Origin: Enterococcus mundtii
Lineage (GTDB): Bacteria > Bacillota > Bacilli > Lactobacillales > Enterococcaceae
Reading direction: 5' to 3'
Length of the DNA stretch: 64,000 nt
Assembly (NCBI RefSeq): GCF_002947535.1
Contig: NZ_PUAP01000002.1
Location: 62,001-126,000 of the forward strand
Made by a program: the position numbers and the translations under genes. Shown piece after piece: positions 36,888 to 45,373 of this stretch (its first letter is position 1; every line of letters begins with the position of its first letter). The notes below the pieces were generated by a model that saw nothing but the letters and a program-made list of their open reading frames with translations, made no database searches and had not been told where the DNA came from.

Positions 36888-37913
36888 TCAGCGTTCTTCT
36901 TGGTAAAAACTCAAGATAGGGAAAAATAAAGACAGCGTCGTCCCTTCTCCTTCAATCGAGTCGACAGTGAGAGAAATCCCTAATTTTTCCGCTAGATTTT
37001 TAGCGAGGTATAATCCTAGGCCAGTAGAGTGAGTTTTGCTCAGACGGCCATTCGCACCTGTGAAGCCTTTGTCAAAAATCCGTCCAACATCTTCTTTCGG
37101 TATACCGATGCCTGAATCTTTGACAGAAAATTTTACGCCTTTTGTTGTCTTCTCGATCAATAGTTTGATCTCCCCTCCATCCGGCGTATACTTAATGGCA
37201 TTACTAAGAATCTGTTTGAAAATAAAAGCCACCCATTTTGAATCAGTTAAAATCGTTTGATCTTCACCTATCACTTCATAGCGTATTTTCTTTTGGATAA
37301 AATAATTCGCTTGGCTACGAATGACTGGTTGGATGATACTCTTGATACTGTATTCTTGGATCAAATAGTCTCTTGAAAAACTATCCAAGCGCGCATAGTA
37401 CAATACTTGTTCCACATACTCGTCGATTTTAGACAACTCATTTTCTAACAACGTATACTTTTGATCATCAATATCAAATTCGATCGATCGTACTAACAAT
37501 TCTGAAGCCGCCACGGGCACTTTGATTTCGTGGACCCATGAGTCGATATAATCTTTTTGATCTTGTTGATTCGTGATAGCTTCTTGCATCACTTCCTGAT
37601 GTTCACGTATTAGTTGATTGATATAAGCTTCTACCAACTTCTCTTCTTCTGTATGCCCACCATCTAAATAATTTTGCAGAGGAGAATTTTTTTGTAGATT
37701 CGCCAATTTCGCCCACCATCTACGTTTACTCAAATAACTGACAAGTAAGAAAAAAATCAAAAAAACTCCTTCAATCAAAATCAAGTAAAAAATCGTTGCC
37801 CAATCGACCACAATATTAGGCGCTAACCACATAACAAAAATCGTCAATAAAATGAAAAATACCCAGCCGACGATCAACGACCATTGATCTTTCAAATATT
37901 TAAAAAAATTCAT
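36888..37913 (-). CDS. Intramembrane-sensing histidine kinase (BceS/SapS type)
   Basis: 341 residues. Two helices (about 13-30 and 36-58) with almost no outside loop, the layout of BceS-type kinases that sense through a partner ABC transporter. H-box DSWVHEIKVPVAASELL (His about 130); ATPase with NAIKYTPDGG, DSGIGIPKEDVGRIFDKGFTG and GLGLYLAKNLAEK. In B. subtilis and E. faecalis this group answers bacitracin and similar peptides. Follows its response regulator with a 17-bp gap. No BceAB-type transporter gene is next to it. Confidence 0.9.
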   Translation of the reverse strand: MNFFKYLKDQWSLIVGWVFFILLTIFVMWLAPNIVVDWATIFYLILIEGVFLIFFLLVSYLSKRRWWAKLANLQKNSPLQNYLDGGHTEEEKLVEAYINQLIREHQEVMQEAITNQQDQKDYIDSWVHEIKVPVAASELLVRSIEFDIDDQKYTLLENELSKIDEYVEQVLYYARLDSFSRDYLIQEYSIKSIIQPVIRSQANYFIQKKIRYEVIGEDQTILTDSKWVAFIFKQILSNAIKYTPDGGEIKLLIEKTTKGVKFSVKDSGIGIPKEDVGRIFDKGFTGANGRLSKTHSTGLGLYLAKNLAEKLGISLTVDSIEGEGTTLSLFFPILSFYQEER

Positions 37914-37930
37914 AGTTGTTTTTCATCCTT

Positions 37931-38605
37931 TCAGGGAACAATATACCCCTGGCCGACTTTTGTTTCGATATAATCAGTGATTCCCGCCTGTTCGATTTTA
38001 CGACGTAAGCGATTGATGTTGACCGTCAGTGTATTGTCATCGACAAACCGTTCATCATCCCACAATGCCCGCAACAATTTTTCGCGAGTCAAAATTTTCC
38101 CATGTTGCTTCATTAAAATAAACAACAAGCGATACTCATTCTTGCTCAAATCGATCATTTCACCATTGATCTCCATACTGCCATTATCGACGTTCAACGT
38201 GATTCCATTATGGGTCATCATTTCACTCGACAACTCACCATAATTATATGAGCGACGCAACAAAGCATTGATTTTAGCAATCAAGACATCGATTTGAAAC
38301 GGCTTCGTCACAAAATCGTCTGCCCCCATGTTCATTGCCATGATCATGTCCATATTGGTATTTCGACTTGAAATAAAAATGATCGGTACTTTGGAAATTT
38401 CTCGTATTTTCTGACACCAATAATAACCATCAAATACTGGTAAATTGATATCTAAAAGAACAAGTTGCGGTTCTTCTTTCTCAAAATCAGCAAAAACCTG
38501 ATTGAAATCTGACGTTCCATACGTTTCAAATTGCCATTTCTCCAACTCTTCCATAATCAGCTGACGAATGATCTCTTCATCTTCCACTACCATAATTTTA
38601 GCCAT
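37931..38605 (-). CDS. OmpR-family response regulator (BceR/SapR type)
   Basis: 224 residues from ATG 38605, spaced from GGAGG; the longer frame has no RBS. Receiver domain: VVEDEE, phospho-Asp in LVLLDINLP (about 53), Thr/Lys in FVTKPF. The C-terminal winged helix ends in RLRRKIEQAGITDYIETKVGQGYIV. First gene of the pair with the kinase. Likely switches on a resistance transporter elsewhere in the genome. Confidence 0.92.
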   Translation of the reverse strand: MAKIMVVEDEEIIRQLIMEELEKWQFETYGTSDFNQVFADFEKEEPQLVLLDINLPVFDGYYWCQKIREISKVPIIFISSRNTNMDMIMAMNMGADDFVTKPFQIDVLIAKINALLRRSYNYGELSSEMMTHNGITLNVDNGSMEINGEMIDLSKNEYRLLFILMKQHGKILTREKLLRALWDDERFVDDNTLTVNINRLRRKIEQAGITDYIETKVGQGYIVP

Positions 38606-39003
38606 GATATACCTCCGATGTTTTTCTTGTATTAACCATATCAAAGAAGCAAACATTCTACAAGTAACAATAGGTCGTGAAAGAAGCGTTCAGCACTAAG
38701 GCATAAGACAAAAAATTGTGCCAATCGTTCCTTGTGCTTAAAATCTCTTCTTTCTTGTTACTTACTTTCCGTCAATAAAAATGAGAATACTATTGGAAAC
38801 AAACAATATTTATCATTTATGAATAGAATTTGTTTGTTGAACTATTCCTGTTTTTTTCTTTTAACGAAGTCATTCTCACAGAATCAAACATTGATAAATC
38901 AACGTTTATAAAATAACTCCAATATCTAGAGCGTTTTCTTTGAATTTTTTTCCAATACATATAACAATAGTAATGTATTAAAAATTGATTAGGAGGAGAT
39001 TTG
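38606..39003. promoter_or_regulatory. Divergent region between the response regulator and Mn catalase
   Basis: No gene. Perfect inverted repeats: AACAAACAA (38798-38806) with TTGTTTGTT (38830-38838), and AATACAT (38954-38960) with ATGTATT (38973-38979), the second close to the RBS TAGGAGGAG (38991-38999). They may be operators or leader hairpins of the catalase gene. No confident -35/-10 was found. Confidence 0.4.
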
Positions 39004-39834
39004 ATGTTTAGACACCAAAAAGAATTACAGTTTGAGGCAAAACCAGATCGTCCGAATCCATTAATCGCAAAATATTTACAAGAATTGATTGGCGGACAGT
39101 ATGGTGAAATGAGTGTAGCGATGCAATACCTTTTCCAAGGTTGGAGCTGTCGTGGGGAAGAAAAATATAAAGATATGCTGATGGACATTGCAACAGAAGA
39201 ACTTGGACACGTTGAAATGTTAGCGACAATGGTTGCACGCTTACTTGAAGATGCACCTGTTGAAGATCAAGAAGAAGCAATGAAAAAAGACCCAACGATT
39301 GGTGCGATCATTTCCGGCATGAATCCTCAACACGCTATTGTAGCTGGCTTAGGACCTCGTCCTGCGGATAGCGTTGGTAATCCTTGGAGTGGTGGTTATA
39401 TTGTTGCTAGTGGGAATCTACTTGCTGATTTTCGTGCAAACTTGAACGCAGAATCTCAAGGAAGACTACAAGTGGCACGTATTTACGAAATGATCGATGA
39501 TCGTGGCGTAAAAGACCTACTATCAGTTTTATTGGCTAGAGACAGTTATCATCAAAACCTTTGGGCAGCAGCTGTCAAAGAATTAGAAGAAACAGAAGGC
39601 GGTATTCTTGTTCCTACGACTTTCCCAAGAGAAGAAGAACGTAAAGATATTGCTTATGATTTCTATAACTTTTCAGAAGGTGACGAAAGTAGCGAAGGTT
39701 CTTGGGCAAAAGGTAAAGCTTTAGATGGTGAAGGGGAATATCAATGGTTGGAAGAACCTAAGATCGAAGGCAAAGCACCTAAATTAAAACCAGTAACACC
39801 TAAAATGTACGGTACCCCTCCCAAAAAAAAATAA
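39004..39834 (+). CDS. Manganese (non-haem) catalase
   Basis: 276 residues from ATG 39004; the TTG three bases earlier is not needed. Ferritin-like four-helix bundle with the dimanganese ligands visible: Glu35 in QYGEMSVAMQY, Glu66 and His69 in EELGHVEML; later Glu in EMIDDRGVK and His in SYHQNLW. Turns hydrogen peroxide to water and oxygen without haem, useful to a haem-auxotrophic lactic acid bacterium. Cytosolic. The C-terminal tail is Lys/Pro rich. Needs Mn, which the efaCBA operon in this window imports. Confidence 0.94.
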   Translation: MFRHQKELQFEAKPDRPNPLIAKYLQELIGGQYGEMSVAMQYLFQGWSCRGEEKYKDMLMDIATEELGHVEMLATMVARLLEDAPVEDQEEAMKKDPTIGAIISGMNPQHAIVAGLGPRPADSVGNPWSGGYIVASGNLLADFRANLNAESQGRLQVARIYEMIDDRGVKDLLSVLLARDSYHQNLWAAAVKELEETEGGILVPTTFPREEERKDIAYDFYNFSEGDESSEGSWAKGKALDGEGEYQWLEEPKIEGKAPKLKPVTPKMYGTPPKKK

Positions 39835-39845
39835 ATGAAAATTAA

Positions 39846-39881
39846 AAACTGATGCCCAAAATTAATGGGCATCAGTTTTTT
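39846..39881. terminator. Terminator after the Mn catalase
   Basis: Stem AACTGATGCCCA (39847-39858) / TGGGCATCAGTT (39866-39877) and a run of seven Ts; A-run on the left lets it serve the minus-strand small gene too. Confidence 0.85.
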
Positions 39882-39885
39882 TCTA

Positions 39886-40089
39886 TTACTCTATCAACAA
39901 TATTCCGTCTTCGACGATCTTACCAAAAAATAGGAAAATACTACTGGTGAACAATAATGTCATATTCACACCAAAATAGATCGCAATTTTTTCTAGATAA
40001 TTTTTGATTTCTTTTATTTTAATGTACATAAATGCCAAGAAATTGACGCCGTAAACTAAAATTGTTAGAAAAATGATCATGTTTGTCAT
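39886..40089 (-). CDS. Two-helix small membrane protein (possible)
   Basis: 67 residues: MTNMIIFLTILVYGVNFLAF, then a charged loop (IKIKEIKNYLEK) and a second helix ending in an acidic tail. The RBS is weak (GGGCGACTT-like, 15 bp away), so the start and even the gene are uncertain. It does not share the Asn or Phe-Ser-Thr motifs of the 12-17 kb array. Stop lies 5 bp from a terminator usable in this direction, which supports a real transcript. Confidence 0.45.
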   Translation of the reverse strand: MTNMIIFLTILVYGVNFLAFMYIKIKEIKNYLEKIAIYFGVNMTLLFTSSIFLFFGKIVEDGILLIE

Positions 40090-40286
40090 CACTGGCGAAG
40101 TCGCCCCTCTTTCACTATATACTTGTCCAAATTGATTAACGCTTCAGCATGAGACGAATGGTACAAACATCGTTCATTTTAGTTACGTGCCACTCTTACA
40201 GTCCACTACTCTTGGAATTTAGTACGATTTTCACAACGATCTATTGTGTTTAGCGCTTCCATTGATTACTAGACAAAAAAGCGCGC

Positions 40287-40742
40287 CTACTCTCTCATTT
40301 GCTCTAATTTTTCAGCGAAAGCCTGGGCTTCTTCTTCTGTGCGACAAATAATAATGAACGTATCGACACCGGCAATCGTTGCAGCAACTTCTGGATAATC
40401 CACTTCATCTAACCAGTTCGTTACCACGTCCGCACCATCTTTTTCGGTCAAGACAACGATCATGAATTGAATCCGTTGAATTCGTAAGACTTCTCGTTTG
40501 ACCGCACTTCGCAAGCGATCTTCCATCAAAGAATCTGCTTGTTGATTGAACAACGCATAGCGTATTTGTTTATTCTCATCTTGTATTTTCACAAGTTTCA
40601 ACTCACGAATATCCCGTGAGATCGTTGCTTGAGTTGCATTGACACCCTTCATCTGCAAATGATTCAATAATTCCTCTTGCGTACCAATCGCATGTTCCGT
40701 GATCAATTGGCGAATCAATGATTGTCGTTGATTTTTTTTCAT
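40287..40742 (-). CDS. argR: ArgR/AhrC-family arginine repressor
   Basis: 151 residues. N-terminal winged helix (RQSLIRQLITEHAIGTQEELL, then NATQATISRDIRELKLVKI) and a C-terminal hexamer/arginine domain with VVTNWLDEVDYPEVAATIAGVDTFIIICR, where the TIAGDDT motif reads IAGVDT. Controls arginine synthesis and/or the deiminase pathway. Enterococci have several ArgR paralogs, so its targets cannot be named. The Asp to Val change in the GDD-type motif may alter arginine binding. Confidence 0.9.
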   Translation of the reverse strand: MKKNQRQSLIRQLITEHAIGTQEELLNHLQMKGVNATQATISRDIRELKLVKIQDENKQIRYALFNQQADSLMEDRLRSAVKREVLRIQRIQFMIVVLTEKDGADVVTNWLDEVDYPEVAATIAGVDTFIIICRTEEEAQAFAEKLEQMRE

Positions 40743-40798
40743 ACAAAAACACCTCTTCGTATCTATTATAGCAAAAAAACAGGGGATCTTTCTCTTAT

Positions 40799-41449
40799 TT
40801 AGTTGGTGTCTGACACTTCGACTGATTTGTCTTGTTCAACGGCTACCCGCAAAATCGTCTTTAATTTTTCTGGCGCAGTCCTTCTGGGATCACTCATATA
40901 GATTTCTTTATGCTCTTTCGAAGTTCGGCGATAGCCTTTTTCTTTGAGAAAGAAAGCCAGCTTTTCAAATGTTTCTGGTTCATCGTCGTAGGAACCAATG
41001 TGTAAGATCTGTGCCACAAGACCTTCTTCGATCGTTGTGAATACAAGTTGACTCGCTAAATCTTCTGGAATTTTTGTTTTGGCTCGCGCTAACGCCTCTA
41101 AAGCAATTTGAGGAGTCACAAAGTCCGGTTGCTTGATCATCAACTGATAAGAAAAATGCTCTTTCAACATCACTGGTTCGTTCAAAAATTTTTCTTGTAA
41201 CCCCCACTGACCTTCTAAAGGATAAACCGTGTAAGGCAAATAGTCAGGAATCAGCCAATCATTTTTCGGTGCCATTCGGATCGTATAGCTAACAGCGTAT
41301 AAACAACCTACACGGCGCTTAAATTCTTCTCCATTTGGATCACCTATTCCGTTGATACAAAAAAAATTTTGCGCAGGAAGTGTCATTAGTTGTGGTTTCT
41401 TTGACATACGATAACTAGGGTCGGTTTTTCTCCATTCGATTTTTTCCAT
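40799..41449 (-). CDS. GyrI-like small-molecule-binding protein
   Basis: 216 residues, SHS2/GyrI-like domain alone (COG4832-type), no DNA-binding helix. Starts EKIEWRKTDPSYRMSKKPQLMTL and contains IEEGLVAQILHIGSYDDEPETFEKL. Trp and aromatic residues suggest a hydrophobic pocket for small molecules. It is divergent from the DHA2 efflux gene with 209 bp between starts, so it may help against the same compounds. AGGAGGGCCT before the ATG. Confidence 0.82.
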   Translation of the reverse strand: MEKIEWRKTDPSYRMSKKPQLMTLPAQNFFCINGIGDPNGEEFKRRVGCLYAVSYTIRMAPKNDWLIPDYLPYTVYPLEGQWGLQEKFLNEPVMLKEHFSYQLMIKQPDFVTPQIALEALARAKTKIPEDLASQLVFTTIEEGLVAQILHIGSYDDEPETFEKLAFFLKEKGYRRTSKEHKEIYMSDPRRTAPEKLKTILRVAVEQDKSVEVSDTN

Positions 41450-41513
41450 AGGCCCTCCTTGTTTTCTTCTTCACTACTATCATAACTCTTTTGCATTGGA
41501 TTGGCTAATCTGG

Positions 41514-41658
41514 TTGACACTATTTTTAGACTTGTGCTAGAATAAGCCGAACGATAAATCGTACAGATAACACGCCTAGCGTGTCGAGAGAGAGGCGGTT
41601 TCTATTTTCGAATAGAAATCTCTCTCTTTTTTTACGAAATAATTTAGAGGTGAAAAAC
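41514..41658 (+). promoter_or_regulatory. Promoter and terminator-type attenuator leader of the DHA2 pump
   Basis: TTGACA (41514-41519), 18 bp, TAGAAT (41538-41543). The ~110-nt leader folds as ACGAT-aa-ATCGT (41550-41561), ACACGC-cta-GCGTGT (41569-41583) and then an intrinsic terminator: GAGAGAG...TTTCTATT-ttcg-AATAGAAA...CTCTCT with a T-run (about 41587-41636). The gene starts 22 bp later, after GAGGTG. The terminator lies ahead of the gene on the same transcript, so conditional read-through is expected. What relieves it (drug-stalled ribosome, protein or ligand) is not shown. Confidence 0.75.
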
Positions 41659-43041
41659 ATGCAAAAACAAAAACAACTACAATTAATTCCTGCTGTACTT
41701 GCCACAGGGATCATGTCATTTGCAGGCGTTTTGATCGAAACCGCAATGAACGTGACCTTCCCAACACTGATTCAGGAATTTCAAATCAGTACCTCCCAAG
41801 TACAATGGGTAACAACGATCTACTTACTAATGATTGCGATCATTGTGCCACTTTCAACTTATCTGACAAAAAACTTTAGCCTGCGAACTCTTTTCTTGAG
41901 TTCCAATCTACTATTTATTGCTGGTTTGTTGGTCGATTACTTTTCCCCTACCTTCTTGTTACTACTTTTAGGTCGGGTACTCCAAGGTGCTGCGACAGGG
42001 ATAGCCTTGCCATTGATGTTTCATATCATCTTGACTTTTGCTCCTATGGGAAAAAGAGGAACAATGATGGGTCTTGGTACTTTGACAACCGCCATTGCAC
42101 CAGCGATTGGTCCAACGTATGGCGGGATCTTGACTGCTAATTTCTCATGGAGTCATATCTTTCTCTTTTTATTGCCAGTGTTACTCATTTCACTCGTGAT
42201 CGGCTTATATGCGATTCCTAAATTCAAGGTTGAAAAAACTGGTCGTTTAGATTTACTCAGTGTCTTTGGTATTACTCTCATGTTCAGTGGAAGCTTGACT
42301 TTTCTAAGCATGTTCAGAGACTGGATTGGCTGGGCATCCTTAGTCATCGCCGTTTTAGGATTCATTCTTTTCTATCAACGAACAAAAAAAGCCGAACATC
42401 CTTTGATCCGACTTGAGATTTTTAAAAATCATACATTCCGCTTATTCTTATTTAGCTTTTTAGTTTATCAATTTTTATTGCTGGGTGTTTCCTTTGTCCT
42501 ACCGAACTTTGTCCAAATCGTCCAAGGGAACAATGCCTTTGTCGCAGGTCTAGCTATGCTACCAGGTGCAGCGATTGGTGCCCTCTTATCTCCTTTTTCA
42601 GGAAAGCTACTCGACCAACATGGACCTAAAAAACCAATTTTCATCGGTCTCTTGTTTTCACTTGTTGGCTGGACCGTCCTTGTGCTGATTTTAGGTCACG
42701 CATCATTAGGCTTTTTGGTTGCCTGTCATTTCTTCTATATGATCGGTATTGGTTTGTCTTATAGCAATATGATGACTACTGGAATGAATGCTTTATCGAT
42801 GGAATTACAAGGTGATGGCAACGCCGTATTCAATACGTTGCAACAATTTTCCGGAGCTGTCGCTACTACGTTGGTGGCTGTGATCATCAACTTTTTCCAA
42901 GACCATCGTTCAGATAGTTATGAAGCAGCAACAACGTTAGGATCAAAAGTTGCTTTAAGTGTCCTACTTGGTTTGTTGATCATTAGTTTGATCCTATTTA
43001 TCCGCTATATGGTGCAAAAACCTAAGCAAATACAAAATTAA
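41659..43041 (+). CDS. MFS drug efflux pump, DHA2 (14-TMS) family
   Basis: 460 residues from ATG 41659, spaced from GAGGTG; the longer frame runs through the attenuator hairpin. About 14 helices, EmrB/LmrB/Lde type. Motifs: TSQVQWVTTIYLLMIAIIVP, LLLGRVLQGAATGIALPL, GLGTLTTAIAPAIGPTYGG. Exports a range of hydrophobic drugs by proton antiport. Controlled by the upstream leader. Confidence 0.9.
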   Translation: MQKQKQLQLIPAVLATGIMSFAGVLIETAMNVTFPTLIQEFQISTSQVQWVTTIYLLMIAIIVPLSTYLTKNFSLRTLFLSSNLLFIAGLLVDYFSPTFLLLLLGRVLQGAATGIALPLMFHIILTFAPMGKRGTMMGLGTLTTAIAPAIGPTYGGILTANFSWSHIFLFLLPVLLISLVIGLYAIPKFKVEKTGRLDLLSVFGITLMFSGSLTFLSMFRDWIGWASLVIAVLGFILFYQRTKKAEHPLIRLEIFKNHTFRLFLFSFLVYQFLLLGVSFVLPNFVQIVQGNNAFVAGLAMLPGAAIGALLSPFSGKLLDQHGPKKPIFIGLLFSLVGWTVLVLILGHASLGFLVACHFFYMIGIGLSYSNMMTTGMNALSMELQGDGNAVFNTLQQFSGAVATTLVAVIINFFQDHRSDSYEAATTLGSKVALSVLLGLLIISLILFIRYMVQKPKQIQN

Positions 43042-43047
43042 TATATA

Positions 43048-43087
43048 AGGAGGTGTGAGAGAATGAAGCTCACTCCTCCTTTTTTTG
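43048..43087 (+). terminator. Terminator of the DHA2 pump gene
   Basis: Stem AGGAGGTGTGAG (43048-43059) / CTCACTCCTCCT (43069-43080), then seven Ts. The left arm looks like an RBS plus ATG (AGGAGG...GAATG) but no frame follows. Confidence 0.88.
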
Positions 43088-43215
43088 TCTCTAACTTTAT
43101 CAATAATCAGTTTTCACCATGCATTCGTTCGTATGAAATAGAAAAAATTCCTCGGATAAAATATTGTATCTCTAGTGATTCTATGAGATGGTAGATGAGT
43201 AAAGGAGGTTTTTTT

Positions 43216-44322
43216 ATGGAAAAAATTGCTGTCATCGGTGGTGGCATCATCGGTATGACATTAGCCAACTATTTAGACACCTCTAAATTTGAGGTGACTT
43301 TATTTGATACGAAAGAAGGACAAGCCACTCGCGCTAGTGCTGGCATCATCTCACCTTGGCTTTCAAAAAGACGAAATAAACAGTGGTATCAGTTAGCAAA
43401 AGATGGTGCGGCTTTTTTCCCAAAACTGATCCGGGATCTATCACTTGATGACTCTATCTATAAACAATCAGGTACACTGATTTTTCGCGAAAAAGATGCT
43501 TTGGAAGATCTTGCTGCACTTGCCGAACAACGAAAGAAAGACGCACCAGAAATCGGTGATATTTCGCTGTTAAGGGCTGAAGAGACAGCCTCGGCTCTCC
43601 CATTGCTAAAACCATCACCCGCCTTATTTGTGAGTGGAGGGGGGCGTTTAGACGGTCATGCCTATCTATCTCACCTTGCCACACGCTTGGAGAAACAAAT
43701 GGTCAAAGTAATCTCTGAACGTGTCCAGCTACGCAAAGAAGCCGCGCAATGGATCATCTCTGGTGCTTTTGGACAACTTGGCTTTGACCGAGTCATTCTA
43801 GCACCTGGGCCTTCATTGAAACCGTTACTGGAGCAAATTGGCTTTCATGCCGATATTCGTCCACAAAAAGGACAGCTGATCGTTTTTCAGACACCTTATG
43901 TCAACAGCCAAGAATGGCCTGTCGCCATGTTAGAAGGTGAAGCTGATTTTATCCCGTTTAACAATGGAACGATATTAGTAGGCGCTACCCATGAAAATGA
44001 TGGAGGCTGGGATTTGACTCCTACTGAATCCGCTTATCAGCAATTGATGCAAAGCACAGCGCCGTTTCTAGCTGAGCCTGATCAACTTACTACATGGAAA
44101 CACACCATGCGAGTTGGCACCCGAGCGTATACCTCCGATTTTGCGCCGTTCTTTGCACCTGTTCCAGATGAACCAAGCTTGATCGCTGCAAGCGGCTTAG
44201 GCTCCTCTGGTTTGACTACTGGCCCTTATATCGGCTATTTGATTGCAGAGTATCTCAATACAGGGACTTGGGGCGGCGATAAGTACCAAAAAACGATTGA
44301 TACGTATCTTTCGCGAATATAA
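43216..44322 (+). CDS. FAD-dependent D-amino-acid/glycine oxidase-like protein (DadA family)
   Basis: 368 residues from ATG 43216 (AAAGGAGG before it). IAVIGGGIIGMTLA is the FAD-binding GxGxxG site at the N-terminus, followed by SAGIISPWLSKRRN. LDGHAYLSHLA and VGTRAYTSDFAPFFAPVP lead into ASGLGSSGLTTGPYIGYLIAEYL, the C-terminal FAD part. Oxidises an amine or D-amino acid, giving imino acid and hydrogen peroxide or feeding electrons onward. Cytosolic. Stands alone with its own terminator. Confidence 0.85.
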   Translation: MEKIAVIGGGIIGMTLANYLDTSKFEVTLFDTKEGQATRASAGIISPWLSKRRNKQWYQLAKDGAAFFPKLIRDLSLDDSIYKQSGTLIFREKDALEDLAALAEQRKKDAPEIGDISLLRAEETASALPLLKPSPALFVSGGGRLDGHAYLSHLATRLEKQMVKVISERVQLRKEAAQWIISGAFGQLGFDRVILAPGPSLKPLLEQIGFHADIRPQKGQLIVFQTPYVNSQEWPVAMLEGEADFIPFNNGTILVGATHENDGGWDLTPTESAYQQLMQSTAPFLAEPDQLTTWKHTMRVGTRAYTSDFAPFFAPVPDEPSLIAASGLGSSGLTTGPYIGYLIAEYLNTGTWGGDKYQKTIDTYLSRI

Positions 44323-44330
44323 AAAGAACA

Positions 44331-44366
44331 AAAAAAGAGGGCTACTTGCGTAGTCCTCTTTTTTGA
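44331..44366 (+). terminator. Terminator of the oxidase gene
   Basis: AGAGGGCTA (44336-44344) / TAGTCCTCT (44351-44359) stem with flanking As and six Ts; may also close the minus-strand LysM gene from the other side. Confidence 0.8.
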
Positions 44367-44386
44367 CTTTATAATTGATGGTTATC

Positions 44387-44995
44387 TTAGTACCAACCGT
44401 TTGCTAACCAGAATGCTTTTGCAGCATCCCATGAACCATAGCGTCCAGCAACGTATTCTTCTACAACACGTTCTTGGTTCGCTGGTGAGTAGTCACCGTT
44501 CAAATATGCTGAATCTAATTGGTAACGTCCGATGTAACGGCCGTTTGTTGCAGTATAAGAACCACCTGATTCTTTTTGTGCAATCCATTCTTTCGCAGAG
44601 TTGCTGTTTGTTGTTACAGTAGTTGTAGCTGGTGCTACTTCAACTGTTTCAACAGGCGCAACATATGTATATTCTTGCGCTGGTGCTTCTGTTACTACAG
44701 GAGTTTCTACTTTTTCAGTTGTTGGTGCTACTTCTGTTGTTTTTACTGATGAAGCGTCAGTTGGAATTGTTAATTCTTCACCAACGAAAATGCGGTTGAT
44801 ATCGTCAATCGAATTTTGCTCTGCAATAGCTTTGATCAGTGAATTGTCACCTGCAAATTTTTGTGAGATTTTAGATAATGAATCTCCAGCTTTTACTGTA
44901 TAGACTTCATCTGCATGAGCAGTAGTCCCTACAAACATTGCAGTTGCTCCAGCGGCAACAGTTGTCCCCAAAACGATCTTTTTAATTGAATTCAT
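44387..44995 (-). CDS. Secreted LysM protein with C-terminal lysozyme/transglycosylase-like domain
   Basis: 202 residues. Sec signal (KKIVLGTTVAAGATAM, cut at AHA-DE). LysM (YTVKAGDSLSKISQKF...IFVGEELTIP, about 32-78) binds glycan. A Thr/Val/Pro-rich linker (~79-130) spans the wall. The C-domain (AKEWIAQKESGGSYTATNGRYIGRYQ..., from ~134) has the Glu of KESGGSYTATNG that is the predicted catalytic Glu, as in IsaA/SceD- and Rpf-like muralytic proteins. Cell-wall remodelling. It has a long 5' non-coding region, suggesting growth-phase control. RBS AAAGGAGC. Confidence 0.87.
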   Translation of the reverse strand: MNSIKKIVLGTTVAAGATAMFVGTTAHADEVYTVKAGDSLSKISQKFAGDNSLIKAIAEQNSIDDINRIFVGEELTIPTDASSVKTTEVAPTTEKVETPVVTEAPAQEYTYVAPVETVEVAPATTTVTTNSNSAKEWIAQKESGGSYTATNGRYIGRYQLDSAYLNGDYSPANQERVVEEYVAGRYGSWDAAKAFWLANGWY

Positions 44996-45373
44996 AGTAA
45001 GCTCCTTTTTTTCTCTTTGATTTGTTTCAACGTCACTAACTTTATCATCTAGAAATATTTCATAGGTGAAAGAATTATGACATTTAATGACAAAATCGTC
45101 ACATTTTTAATATTTGTAATATTTGATTTTTAGAAAAACTAGGACTAAAGTCTTAGAAGCTTTATAAATCGGCGTTGTAATCGTTTTTCAATTCTTTTAT
45201 TGAAACTTTTAAAAAACTTATGTTCTGTAATATTCAGAACATATTTTTTTCAATTTATCGTATTTTTTTGCGAAATTCTTCTCATTTTTCCAAAAATTGA
45301 TGCAATTAACACAAAAAAACCAGTAATTGTTACAACAATTACTGGGAAAAACGAGAAGTTTGAAATAAAAAAG
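44996..45373. promoter_or_regulatory. Non-coding region between the LysM gene and queG
   Basis: No gene. On the minus strand ahead of the LysM gene lies TGTCAT-taaa-TGTCAT (about 45078-45093), a direct repeat with a 10-bp period. A plus-strand hairpin TATGTTCTG...CAGAACATA (45219-45243) with a T-run is a terminator-like element of unknown partner. A second, CCAGTAATTGT (45320-45330) / ACAATTACTGG (45335-45345) with a T-run on the minus strand, ends queG. Confidence 0.6.

Noticed and set aside
38817-39188. 123-codon minus-strand frame over the catalase start
   Set aside because: Its sequence is Cys/Ser/Tyr-rich noise antisense to the catalase; the divergent region fits promoters better.
45078-45093. 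WalR (YycF) binding site ahead of the LysM gene
   Set aside because: The two TGTCAT copies have a 10-bp period and a C where WalR sites have A/T; WalR boxes have an 11-bp period.
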